DNA from: Actinomadura terrae
GTDB taxonomy: Bacteria; Actinomycetota; Actinomycetes; Streptosporangiales; Streptosporangiaceae
Assembly (NCBI RefSeq): GCF_022751215.1
Contig: NZ_JAICDG010000004.1
Span: 186,001-250,000 of the forward strand
Direction of reading: 5' to 3'
DNA length: 64,000 nucleotides
The notes under the pieces are model-generated. The model had not been told where the DNA came from. It saw only the letters and a program-made list of their open reading frames with translations, and ran no database searches. Both the position numbers and the translations under genes were made by a program. Shown in pieces: positions 1 through 8,396 of this stretch (positions within the stretch are counted from its first letter, which is position 1; each line of letters begins with the position of its first letter).

Positions 1-1286
1 GCGACCCGGCCACCGGCGCGGACGATGTCGGCGCAGCGCCAGCCCTGTTCGCAGCGTTCCGGTCCGAGCCGGTGCGACCAGTTGTCGGTGTGGTCGGGCA
101 GGGTCCAGTCCAGGTGCGTGGGCTGCATGGACGCGGCGACGTCGAGCCCGGCGAAACGGGCGATGTCGGCGTCGGCGACGATCTCGGCGTGCTCGATCCG
201 GTGGCGTCCCCGGTGGGGTGTGCCCGCGCTCCGGTAGGCGTCGAGGGCGTGGGTGACGGCGCGGTCGCCGATGGCGTGGGTGAAGCAGGGCAGGCCAAGC
301 TCGACCACGCGGCGGACGGCGTCGTCGTACCGCCGCGGATCGTTCCACACCGGATGGGCGCTCTCGCCGTGGCAGTCCGGCCGGTGCAGCCAGGCCGAGC
401 CGCCGTCGATGGTGCCGTCCAGGAAGAACTTGACGGCACCGGTGCGCCAGCGGCGGCCCGGGTCGCGGTGGCTCAGCTCGCGGACGGTGTCCAGGGTGTC
501 GTCGAGGCCGGCGGGCAGGGCCCAGGGCGCGAGCAGCACGCGGAGCGGCAGCCGCCCCTGGTCGTCGAGGGTGTCGAGGATCCGCGGGGTGCCGGGCCAC
601 AGGTCGAGCATGTGGACGCCGGTGATCCCGGCCGCGGCCTGGGCCTGGAAGAGCCGGGCCGCGCCGGCGGCGAGTTCGCCGGTGTCCGGTGGCGGGACCG
701 CGTTGTAGCCGAGCAGCGCGGCGGACAGCTCGTGGAGCGCGCCCGTGGGCACGCCGTCGCCGTCGACCACGATCTCGGACCGGTCGCCGAAGTCGACGGG
801 GCCGGTGATGCCGGCCCGCCGCAGCCCCTCGCCGCTCATCAGCGCGTTGTGGGCGTCGGCGAACCAGAGGAAGGCGGGCCGTCCGGCCACGGCGTCGTCG
901 ATCAGGCGCCGGTGCGTGGCCTGCGGCGGGAGGGCACTGTACTCGACCCCGTTGACGACGACCCACGCGTCCGGGGGGAGCTTCTCGGCGGCCTCGCGGA
1001 GCAGGTCGCGCAGCCCGGTCAGGGTGGTCACTCCTGCGGCGTCCACGCCCCGGTCGCCGGCCACGCCCATCAGCGGGTGCTGGTGGGAGTCGACGAGTCC
1101 GGGCGTGACGGTCAGCCCCCGGCCGTCGATGACCTCCGTGCGCGGCCCGATGTGGGGGCGCACGTCGCGGGCGTCGCCGACCGCGACGATCAGACCGTCC
1201 CGGACGGCCAGGGCGGTGGCCCTCGGCCGCTCGGCGTCGAGGGTGTGGACGGTGGCGTCGCGGATGACGAGTCCGGCCGCGGTCAC
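1..1286 (-). CDS. Amidohydrolase family protein (YtcJ-like), C-terminal end outside window
   Basis: The first 428 codons of a metal-dependent amidohydrolase are present; the gene runs off the left edge. It starts GTG, overlapping the TGA of the upstream permease gene as GTGA, so the two are translationally coupled. The N-terminal beta-sandwich (VIRDATVHTLDAERP, then AVRDGLIVAVGD) leads into the metal-binding SHQHP motif near residue 80, and later GAVKFFLDGTIDGGSAWL and FTHAIGDRAV supply further expected metal-site segments. YtcJ-like members hydrolyse C-N bonds of varied amides and heterocycles; the substrate here is unknown. Location in an amine-catabolism locus suggests an amide or cyclic-amide nutrient, which is inference. 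Likely cytoplasmic, since no signal peptide is visible. Confidence 0.85.
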   Translation of the reverse strand, partial: MTAAGLVIRDATVHTLDAERPRATALAVRDGLIVAVGDARDVRPHIGPRTEVIDGRGLTVTPGLVDSHQHPLMGVAGDRGVDAAGVTTLTGLRDLLREAAEKLPPDAWVVVNGVEYSALPPQATHRRLIDDAVAGRPAFLWFADAHNALMSGEGLRRAGITGPVDFGDRSEIVVDGDGVPTGALHELSAALLGYNAVPPPDTGELAAGAARLFQAQAAAGITGVHMLDLWPGTPRILDTLDDQGRLPLRVLLAPWALPAGLDDTLDTVRELSHRDPGRRWRTGAVKFFLDGTIDGGSAWLHRPDCHGESAHPVWNDPRRYDDAVRRVVELGLPCFTHAIGDRAVTHALDAYRSAGTPHRGRHRIEHAEIVADADIARFAGLDVAASMQPTHLDWTLPDHTDNWSHRLGPERCEQGWRCADIVRAGGRV

Positions 1287-2794
1287 GGCTGGGCCTCCTC
1301 GGTGCGGACGGCGAAGGAGCCGGCGGCGCGGACCTTGTCCTGGGGACGGGCGAGGACGAGGTAGACCGCGCCGACGACCAGCACTCCGGCCGAGAGCACC
1401 GACGCGGCCCAGATCTGGTACCACGGCGCCCCCGGCGGCGCCAGGACGGCGCGCGGCCAGGCGATGTTGACGAACTGGAAGGCCAGCCAGACGACGGCGA
1501 GCGCGTTGACGACGGTGCCGGCCGTCCCGAGCCGGATGTGCCCGGCGGGCGTCCAGGTGCCGCGGACGCGGGCGAACAGCGCGGCCAGCGCGACCAGCAG
1601 GAAGACGAGGTAGAGCCCGGCGGTGCCGAACGTGATCAGGCTGCCGATGGCGGAGCTGTCGAGGGCGAGCAGCAGCCCCGCCCATCCGGCGACGGTCACG
1701 GCCGCCGTCCCGCCGATCGGCGCGTGCCTGCGGTTGACCGATCGCAGGAGGCGCGAGGCCGGAAGCACCCCGTCGCGGGCGACGGAGTACACGGAGCGGG
1801 CGCTGGTGCCCTGCGCGGCGAGCCCGCAGGCGACGAAGGCCACGATGACGACGCAGATGAACGGCTTGGACGACCAGCCGCCAAAGGCGGTCAGGACCGC
1901 CGTGGTCACCGGGTCGGCGTCCTCGCCCGCCACCACCTTCGCGGGGTCGGGGTGGGCGAGGGTCGTCGCGAACGCGTTGAGGATCACCAGTCCGCCGACG
2001 CTGAGCAGCGCCCACCAGAGAGCGCGCGGGATGTGGCGGGCCGCGTCGCGGGTCTCCTCCGAGGACGTCGTCGTGGCGTCGAAGCCGATGAACGCCCATC
2101 CGCCGACGGCCAGGGCCGCGAGGACCGCCGCGAAGATCGACCCGCCCGAACCCGCCTCGGCGCCCATGGTGTCGGTGAGCAGCGACCAGGGCTGGGCCCG
2201 GAAGGCCAGCAGCAGCGCCACGCCGACCCCGGCCGAGGCGATCGCCTCGGCGGCGATGCCGACGTTCAGGACGCGGCGCAGCACGTCGATGCCCAGCACG
2301 TTCACCAGCGAGCACGCGAGGATGAACGCGGCGGCGACCGCCACCTGGAGGCGCGGCGTCGGGGTGATCTCGAAGAGGCCGAGGAGCCACGGTGTGGACA
2401 GGTAGGCGATGGTGGTGTTCGCGGCCAGGTAGCCGCACAGCGACACCCACCCGGTCAGCCAGGCGTAGGACGGCCCGACGAGCCTGCGGGTCCACTGGTA
2501 GGGGCCGCCCGCGATCGGGAACTCCGACGCCAGTTCGGAGTAGACGGTCGACACCAGGCACTGGCCCGCCAGGCAGAGGGGCAGCGTCCACACCCACGCG
2601 GGGCCCGCCACCACGGTCCCGACCGCGACCACCGCGTACAGGCCCACCACCGGCGAGATCGTCGCGAAGCCCATGGCGAGGGAGCCGAATATCCCGAGCC
2701 GCCTGCTGAGCCGCGGCTCGTAGCCGAGTTCCCGCAGGCGCTCGTCGTCGTCCGCGCCGTCCGCGCCCGGGACGGTGGCTTGGTTCTCGATCAT
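1283..2794 (-). CDS. APC-family amino acid/polyamine permease
   Basis: A 503-residue membrane protein of the amino acid-polyamine-organocation superfamily. The N-terminus (RLSRRLGIFGSLAMGFATIS, then PVVGLYAVVAVG) is the typical TM1 helix break of this family, and about 12 hydrophobic segments follow; the segment GFDATTTSSEETRD near TM6-7 is characteristic of GABA/choline-type permeases. The ATG at 2794 is chosen because GGAGG lies 7 bases upstream; longer reading into the divergent region is not supported. It heads a leftward unit with the amidohydrolase (GTGA overlap) and is divergent from the pucR-type regulator, so it probably imports the amine or amino acid that the rightward genes degrade. 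Confidence 0.9.
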   Translation of the reverse strand: MIENQATVPGADGADDDERLRELGYEPRLSRRLGIFGSLAMGFATISPVVGLYAVVAVGTVVAGPAWVWTLPLCLAGQCLVSTVYSELASEFPIAGGPYQWTRRLVGPSYAWLTGWVSLCGYLAANTTIAYLSTPWLLGLFEITPTPRLQVAVAAAFILACSLVNVLGIDVLRRVLNVGIAAEAIASAGVGVALLLAFRAQPWSLLTDTMGAEAGSGGSIFAAVLAALAVGGWAFIGFDATTTSSEETRDAARHIPRALWWALLSVGGLVILNAFATTLAHPDPAKVVAGEDADPVTTAVLTAFGGWSSKPFICVVIVAFVACGLAAQGTSARSVYSVARDGVLPASRLLRSVNRRHAPIGGTAAVTVAGWAGLLLALDSSAIGSLITFGTAGLYLVFLLVALAALFARVRGTWTPAGHIRLGTAGTVVNALAVVWLAFQFVNIAWPRAVLAPPGAPWYQIWAASVLSAGVLVVGAVYLVLARPQDKVRAAGSFAVRTEEAQP

Positions 2795-2928
2795 GGCACG
2801 TCCTCCATACCGTTCTCGCGTGCCGCGGGCCGGACGGCGCGTCGCACCGGCGGACCAGTGCGGCGACAGTAGGTGACGCGCTCCGACCTGGTCGATCGAC
2901 CCGGTGTCGAACATGCCACTGTGATGCT

Positions 2929-2941
2929 GGACACTTTGTCC
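2929..2941. promoter_or_regulatory. Candidate PucR-type operator palindrome
   Basis: Perfect inverted repeat GGACA-CTT-TGTCC ending at the base before the chosen ATG of the regulator gene, in the divergent region with the permease. The same GGAC-N5-GTCC spacing recurs at 4485-4499. Operator function is inferred. Confidence 0.5.
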
Positions 2942-4471
2942 ATGCCGCTCACCGTGGAAGATCTGCTCGCCGTCCCCGAACTCCATCTGGCCCTCGTCGC
3001 CGGGGCGGACGGGCGGCAGCGGGTGATCGAGGCGGCGCACGTGTCCGAGCTCGGGCGGCCGGGCGAGTGGCTCCAGGGCGGCGAGCTGCTCATGACGACG
3101 GGCCTGGTACTGCCGGTCGACCGGGACTCCTGCCGCGCGTTCGTCGCGGACGTGGTCGGGGGCGGCGCCGCCGCGCTGGCGCTGGGCCTCGGCCACGGGC
3201 AGCCCCACCGGGAGGCGCCCGCGACCCTCGTCGAGGCGGCGCGGGAGGCCGGCCTGCCGCTGCTCACCGTACCTGACCAGGTACCTTTCATCGCCGTCAC
3301 CAAGGCGGTGTTCGCGGCGCGGGCCGCCGAGGAGCGGCTCGCCCTGGAGCACACCGTGGACGTGCAGCGCGGGCTCACCGTCGCCGCCGCCTCGGGCGCC
3401 GGCCTCGACGCCATCCTCAAGGTGTGGCTGGACACCACCGGGCGGACGGCGGTGGTGACCGACGCCCTCGGCCGCCGGCTGGCCGCCGTCGGCGCCGACC
3501 CCGACGGCCCCGGGCGCCTCCTCGACGCCACCCGCGCGGTCCTCGCGGAGGTCTCCGCGCAGGGGTTGCGCGGCAGCGCGGTCGTCGACGACGCGGACCT
3601 CACGGTCGGGGTGCGGCCGATCGGCGCCCGCCGGCTGCGCGGTCATCTCCTGCTGGCCGGACCCACCGGAGGTGGCCGGTCCGGGGACCGGCTGATCGAC
3701 GCCGCCCTGCTCTCCGTGCTGACCATCGAACTGGAGCGCCGGCACCTGGCGCGCGAGCCGCACCGGCGGGCGCGGACCGCGGCCATGGGCAGGCTGACGT
3801 CGGGCGGGATGTCCGACGAGGCCGCCGAGCGGCTGCTCGCCGCGCTGGAGGTCTCGACGGGACGGCTGCGCGGCCTGGCCGTCCAGACCCCGCCCGGCGA
3901 GGCGGAGGAGCTCGCGGCCGACCTGTCCCTCGCGCTGCCCGGCGGCCTCGTCCGGTTCGCCGGCGACGTTGTCGAGGCACTGCTGGTCGACGGCGTCGAC
4001 GTCGCCGCGGTGCTGGCGCGGTTCGCGTCCGGACGGCCCGCCGGGATCGGGTCGGCCCTGCGCCCCGGCACCGCCGCGATCACGCTGCGCCAGGCGCGTT
4101 CGCTGATCGCCGCGAGCGCGCGGCTCGGCCGTCCCGCCGAGGCCACCGAGGACGGCGTGGGACGACTGCTGCTCACGCTCGGCCCGCCGGACCTGCTGGC
4201 CGCGTTCGCCGACGCGGCGCTCGCCCCGATCGACGCCGCCGATCCGCGCGGCGAGATCCTCGCGACGCTGCGGGTGTGGCTGGACGCCAACGGGGTCTGG
4301 GACGCCGCCGCCGAGCGGCTCGGCGTGCACCGGCACACGGTGCGCAACCGCATCGACCGGGTGGAGAGGCTCACCGGGAAGGCGCTCGCCTCGGCGGCCG
4401 CCCGGCACGAACTCTGGCTCGCGCTCGAAGCCAGGGAAGCGCTCGCGCACACGACGCCCCCACGCCGCTGA
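2942..4471 (+). CDS. PucR-family transcriptional regulator
   Basis: A 509-residue regulator. It begins with the PucR N-terminal ligand-sensing domain (MPLTVEDLLAVPELHLALVA, with VSELGRPGEWLQGGELLMTTG at about 40-60) and ends with the PucR-type helix-turn-helix (WLDANGVWDAAAERLGVHRH at about 450-470, then VRNRIDRVERLTGK), with a GGDEF-like CdaR domain between. Family members sense purine breakdown products, GABA, polyamines or similar nitrogen compounds and control catabolic genes. The in-frame ATG at 2924 or an upstream start at 2873 are alternatives; 2942 fits the domain start best but none has a clear ribosome site. It lies between the permease and the amine oxidase operon and is probably their local regulator. 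Confidence 0.88.
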   Translation: MPLTVEDLLAVPELHLALVAGADGRQRVIEAAHVSELGRPGEWLQGGELLMTTGLVLPVDRDSCRAFVADVVGGGAAALALGLGHGQPHREAPATLVEAAREAGLPLLTVPDQVPFIAVTKAVFAARAAEERLALEHTVDVQRGLTVAAASGAGLDAILKVWLDTTGRTAVVTDALGRRLAAVGADPDGPGRLLDATRAVLAEVSAQGLRGSAVVDDADLTVGVRPIGARRLRGHLLLAGPTGGGRSGDRLIDAALLSVLTIELERRHLAREPHRRARTAAMGRLTSGGMSDEAAERLLAALEVSTGRLRGLAVQTPPGEAEELAADLSLALPGGLVRFAGDVVEALLVDGVDVAAVLARFASGRPAGIGSALRPGTAAITLRQARSLIAASARLGRPAEATEDGVGRLLLTLGPPDLLAAFADAALAPIDAADPRGEILATLRVWLDANGVWDAAAERLGVHRHTVRNRIDRVERLTGKALASAAARHELWLALEAREALAHTTPPRR

Positions 4472-4484
4472 CCGGCGCCACCCC

Positions 4485-4499
4485 TGGACACGGCGTCCA
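4485..4499. promoter_or_regulatory. Second candidate PucR-type operator
   Basis: Perfect palindrome TGGAC-ACGGC-GTCCA upstream of the amine oxidase operon, with an extra half site GGACA at 4518-4522. It shares the GGAC-N5-GTCC architecture and the GGACAC left arm with the element at 2929-2941. Confidence 0.5.
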
Positions 4500-4620
4500 A
4501 GCGGTGTTCCGAAGGTTGGACATCTCCGCTATCGACCGGCCGGACGCGGCCACCTAGCGTGAGCGGACGCGCCGCCGTCCAGCGGTGCGATCATGCGTCC
4601 CACCTGGAGATCTCTCAATC

Positions 4621-5952
4621 ATGAAGCAACCGCAGGTCGATGTCGTGATCGTCGGCGCCGGTTTCGCGGGCCTGACGGCCGCCCGGGACCTCGGGGCGGC
4701 GGGCAGGCGGGTGTGCGTCGTGGAGGCGCGCGACCGGATCGGGGGCCGCACCTGGTACCGCACCGACCTGTTCGACGGACCGCTCGACGGACTGCCCGAC
4801 GGACTGCCCGACGGACACGGCCTCGAAATGGGCGGGACGTGGATCGTGCCGCAGCAGACGTTCGTGTCCGCCGAGGTGCGGCGCTACGGGATCGCGATCA
4901 GCGACAGCGCACTGCCGAGCCGGATGACCTGGTCCGACCGCGGCACGGTGCTGGACTCGCTGCTGCCGGTCCCGCCCGCCGAACTCGACCGGTTGGAGCA
5001 CGCCGTCCGCGCCCTGCTCGCCGCGGGCGCCCGGCTCGATGTGGACCGCCCGCTGTCCGCGCAGGGGCTGGCCGATCTCGACGTGCCGATCCGCCGCTGG
5101 GCGGACGAGGCCGGGCTTGAGGGCAACGCCCGCGAGCTGCTGATCTCCTGGTTCTGCGGCTGCGGGAACGCCTCGGCCGACACCGGGTCCGCCCTCGACG
5201 TGCTGCGCTGGCTGGCCGCGATGGACAACTCCCTCTGGGGCATGGTCAAGGCGAGCGTGCTCGGCCAGACCTTCGACGACGGCACCGCGTCCCTGGCCCG
5301 CGCCCTGGCCGACGACGGCGGCGCGGACATCAGACTGTCCTCCCCGGTACGGTCCGTACGCCAGAGCGCCGACCACGTCGTCGTGACGTATGACGGCGGC
5401 TCGGTCAGCGCGCGGCGCGTCCTGGTCACCGTGCCGCTCGGCGTCCTCCAGGACATCGCCTTCGAGCCCGCGCTGGCCCCCGCGAAACTGGCGATCTCCA
5501 AGGAGAACCACGCCGGGCAGGGGCAGAAGGTGTGGGCCCTGGCCCGCGGCGTGCCCGAGGACCTGAGCGGTTACGGCTGGGGCACGGTCTTCGACTACGT
5601 CGGGGCGATGCGCACGCACCCCCGAGGGGTCGTGCTGGTCTGCTTCGCCCCCGAACACGACGCGGTCGACGGCGAGGACGTGCGGGCGGTGCAACGGGCC
5701 GTCCGGGAGTACGCGCCGGACGCCGAGGTCATCGCCACCGCCACGCACGACTGGGTCGGCGACCCGTGGTCCCGGGGCACCTGGACCACGTTCCGAGCGG
5801 GACAGATCACCAAGTACGAGCGCCACCTGGCGACACCGGAGGGTCTGGTGCACTTCGCCGGGGCGCACACCGCGCACCGCTGGCCCGGCTTCATCGACGG
5901 TGCCGTCGACAGCGGACGGCGCGCCGCCGCGGAACTCCTGGAGCTGCTGTGA
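4621..5952 (+). CDS. Flavin monoamine oxidase family protein
   Basis: A 443-residue FAD-dependent amine oxidase. The Rossmann motif VDVVIVGAGFAGLTAARDLG (about 6-25) and GGRTW bind FAD; LEMGGTWI follows, and the C-terminal LVHFAGAHTAHRWPGFIDGA (about 410-430) is the second FAD-binding segment of this family. It oxidises a primary or secondary amine to an aldehyde with release of ammonia and hydrogen peroxide; with the ureohydrolase and aldehyde dehydrogenase downstream, putrescine or agmatine are the likely substrates (inference). A four-copy 12-bp tandem repeat at 4774-4815 inserts Asp-Gly-Leu-Pro units near residue 55. The start is ATG with GGAG 10 bases upstream. Its TGA overlaps the next GTG. 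Confidence 0.88.
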   Translation: MKQPQVDVVIVGAGFAGLTAARDLGAAGRRVCVVEARDRIGGRTWYRTDLFDGPLDGLPDGLPDGHGLEMGGTWIVPQQTFVSAEVRRYGIAISDSALPSRMTWSDRGTVLDSLLPVPPAELDRLEHAVRALLAAGARLDVDRPLSAQGLADLDVPIRRWADEAGLEGNARELLISWFCGCGNASADTGSALDVLRWLAAMDNSLWGMVKASVLGQTFDDGTASLARALADDGGADIRLSSPVRSVRQSADHVVVTYDGGSVSARRVLVTVPLGVLQDIAFEPALAPAKLAISKENHAGQGQKVWALARGVPEDLSGYGWGTVFDYVGAMRTHPRGVVLVCFAPEHDAVDGEDVRAVQRAVREYAPDAEVIATATHDWVGDPWSRGTWTTFRAGQITKYERHLATPEGLVHFAGAHTAHRWPGFIDGAVDSGRRAAAELLELL

Positions 5953-6923
5953 CCTCGTCCCCAAAGGCCCCGGCCCCGAAGACCCCGCCCGTCGGTCCGG
6001 TGGACGCGACGCGCGTCCCCCGCTACGCGGGCGACTCCACGTTCGCGCGGCTGCCCAGGCTCACCGACGTCCCCGACGCCGAGGTGCTGGTCTGGGGCGT
6101 CCCGTTCGACTCGGGGGTCAGCTACCGTCCGGGGGCCCGGTTCGGCCCCGGCCACGTCCGGCAGAGCTCCCGGCTGCTGCGCCCCTACCACCCCGCCCTG
6201 GACGTCGAACCGTTCGCGGTGAGCCAGGTCGCCGACGCCGGGGACGTCGGGGTCGACCCGTTCGACCTGACCGCCGCGATCACCGCGATCGAGGACGCCG
6301 CGCGCTCGCTGGCGGGCACCCGGCGCCGCCTGATCACGATCGGCGGCGACCACACCATCGCCCTGCCGCTGCTGCGCGTCCAGCACGAGCGCCACGGCCC
6401 GATCGCCGTGCTGCACTTCGACGCGCACCTGGACACCTGGGACACCTATTTCGGCGCCCCGTACACGCACGGCACGCCGTTCCGCCGCGCCAGCGAGGAG
6501 GGGCTGATCGACCTGTCCCACTCGACGCACGTGGGCATCCGCGGCCCGCTGTACTCGCGGCTGGACCTGGAGGAGAGCGAGCGGCTCGGGTTCACCGCCG
6601 TCCACGCCCGCGACTTCGCGCGGCAGCCGCTGGACACCGTCATCGAACGCGTCCGCGCCCGGCTGGGGAACCGGCCCGTGTACGTCTCGATCGACATCGA
6701 CGTGCTCGACCCCGCGCACGCGCCCGGCACCGGGACACCGGAGGCGGGCGGCCTCTCCAGCCGCGAACTGCTCGAAGTCCTGCGCGGCCTCGCCGGCCTC
6801 AACCTGGTGGGAGCCGACGTCGTGGAGGTCGCCCCCGCCTACGACCACGCCGAGATCACCGGGATCGCGGCGGCCCACGTCGTCTACGACCTGCTGGCCC
6901 TCTTCCAGGGAGCGGACCGATGA
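5949..6923 (+). CDS. Ureohydrolase (agmatinase / guanidinobutyrase-like)
   Basis: A 324-residue arginase/agmatinase-fold enzyme. All binuclear manganese ligands are visible: GGDHT (His135), DAHLDTWD (Asp158, His160, Asp162) and SIDIDVLDPAHAPG (Asp249, Asp251), followed by TGTPEAGG. It releases urea from a guanidino compound. In this operon two routes are possible: agmatine to putrescine before the amine oxidase, or 4-guanidinobutyrate to GABA after oxidation and dehydrogenation. Sequence reading cannot choose between them. It starts GTG in a GTGA overlap with the oxidase gene and ends in an ATGA overlap with the dehydrogenase gene, so the three are tightly coupled. The proline-rich first 25 residues are an extension relative to short agmatinases. 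Confidence 0.9.
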   Translation: MTSSPKAPAPKTPPVGPVDATRVPRYAGDSTFARLPRLTDVPDAEVLVWGVPFDSGVSYRPGARFGPGHVRQSSRLLRPYHPALDVEPFAVSQVADAGDVGVDPFDLTAAITAIEDAARSLAGTRRRLITIGGDHTIALPLLRVQHERHGPIAVLHFDAHLDTWDTYFGAPYTHGTPFRRASEEGLIDLSHSTHVGIRGPLYSRLDLEESERLGFTAVHARDFARQPLDTVIERVRARLGNRPVYVSIDIDVLDPAHAPGTGTPEAGGLSSRELLEVLRGLAGLNLVGADVVEVAPAYDHAEITGIAAAHVVYDLLALFQGADR

Positions 6924-8365
6924 CCGCCTTCGAGGCCGTGCGCTTCGACACCGTGCGCAACGTCATCGGCGGCACGCCCCGCCTGGCCGCCGACGGACGC
7001 GTCTCCGACCTGGTCGACCCCTGCACCGGCGAGGTGTTCGGAAGCGCCCCGCTCTCCGGCGGACAGGACGTCGACGCCGCCTACACCGCGGCCGTGAACG
7101 CGTTCGACGCCTGGAGTCACGCGTCCCCCGGGCAGCGCCAGCGCGCCCTGCTGCACTGCGCCGAACTGCTGGAGCGGCGAGCCGACGCGTTCGTCGCCGC
7201 CGAATGCCGCAACACCGGCAAACCGATCGCCGCCACCCGCACCGACGAGGTGTTCGCCGCCGCGGACTGCCTGCGCTTCTTCGCCGGAGCCGCGCGGCTG
7301 CTGCCGGGTCTCGCCGCGGCCGAGTACACCCCCGGCCACACGTCCTATGTGCGGCGCGAGCCGGTCGGCGTCATCGGCCAGGTCGCCCCCTGGAACTACC
7401 CCCTGCTGATGGCCGTCTGGAAGCTCGCGCCCGCCCTGGCGGCGGGCAATACCGTGGTGCTCAAGCCCGGGGACACCACGCCCGTCACCACCGCCATGTT
7501 CGGCGAACTCGCCGCGGAGTGCCTCCCGGCCGGCGTCCTCAACGTCGTCTGCGGCGACCGCGGCACCGGCCGGCTGGTCGTCGCGCATCCGGCCGCCGCG
7601 ATGGTGTCCATCACCGGTTCGACGAGGGCCGGCGTCGAGGTCGCCCGCACCGCCGCCGAACGCGTGGCCCGCACCCACCTCGAACTCGGCGGCAACGCCC
7701 CCGCCCTCGTGTTCGCCGACGCCGACCTCGACGACGCCGTCGACGGCGTCGTCGGCGCCGGATACTTCAACGCCGGGCAGGACTGCACGGCCGTCGCACG
7801 CGTCCTCGTCCAGCGCGACGTCCACGACGAGTTCACCGCCCGCCTGCTGGAACGCGTCGCCGCCGTCCGCACCGGTCCGCCCGCCGACCGCGACGCCGAC
7901 TACGGCCCGCTCAACAACGCCGACCAGTTCGCCCGCGTGTTGAGAACGCTGGACGAACTCCCCGCACACGCCACCGTCGCCGCCGGCGGGCGGAGGGTCG
8001 GCGACCGCGGCTACTTCCTCGCCCCCACCGTCGTCACCGGAGTGACCCAGCAGGACGCCGTCGTGCGCGAGGAGAACTTCGCGCCGCTGCTGACCGTCCA
8101 GCCGTTCACCGACGAGGCCGAGGCCCTCCGGCTGGCGTGCGGCGTCGACCACGCCCTCGCCTCCAGCGTCTGGACGGCCGACCACGGACGGTCCATGCGC
8201 GCGGCCGCCCGCCTGGACTTCGGCTGCGTGTGGATCAACACCCACATGGTGCTCGTCCCGGAGATGCCCCACGGCGGCTTCAAGCACTCCGGCTACGGCA
8301 AGGACCTCTCGCACTACAGCCTGGAGGACTACACCCGCGTCAAGCACGTCATGCACAAGCACTGA
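6920..8365 (+). CDS. NAD(P)-dependent aldehyde dehydrogenase (aminobutyraldehyde dehydrogenase-like)
   Basis: A 481-residue aldehyde dehydrogenase of normal length. Key motifs: APWNYPLLMAVWKLAPALAA (about 156-175), ITGSTRAG for NAD binding, the general base in LELGGNAP (Glu255) and the nucleophile in GQDCT (Cys289). It probably oxidises 4-aminobutanal or 4-guanidinobutanal made by the amine oxidase to the corresponding acid. It starts ATG overlapping the ureohydrolase stop (ATGA) and is the last gene of the operon; the next gene is convergent. It is close to the gamma-aminobutyraldehyde/betaine aldehyde dehydrogenase group in its motifs, but the exact substrate is inferred from context. Confidence 0.9.
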   Translation: MTAFEAVRFDTVRNVIGGTPRLAADGRVSDLVDPCTGEVFGSAPLSGGQDVDAAYTAAVNAFDAWSHASPGQRQRALLHCAELLERRADAFVAAECRNTGKPIAATRTDEVFAAADCLRFFAGAARLLPGLAAAEYTPGHTSYVRREPVGVIGQVAPWNYPLLMAVWKLAPALAAGNTVVLKPGDTTPVTTAMFGELAAECLPAGVLNVVCGDRGTGRLVVAHPAAAMVSITGSTRAGVEVARTAAERVARTHLELGGNAPALVFADADLDDAVDGVVGAGYFNAGQDCTAVARVLVQRDVHDEFTARLLERVAAVRTGPPADRDADYGPLNNADQFARVLRTLDELPAHATVAAGGRRVGDRGYFLAPTVVTGVTQQDAVVREENFAPLLTVQPFTDEAEALRLACGVDHALASSVWTADHGRSMRAAARLDFGCVWINTHMVLVPEMPHGGFKHSGYGKDLSHYSLEDYTRVKHVMHKH

Positions 8366-8396
8366 CCTCCGGCGCGGCCACCTGGCGCCGCCCCGG

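Noticed and set aside
72..1364. 430-codon forward frame
   Set aside because: It is the antisense of the amidohydrolase and lacks domain content.
2795..4450. Long N-terminal extension of the permease frame, antisense to the pucR-type gene
   Set aside because: The extension is an Arg/Gly/Gln-rich shadow of pucR; the ribosome site and TM1 place the permease start at 2794.
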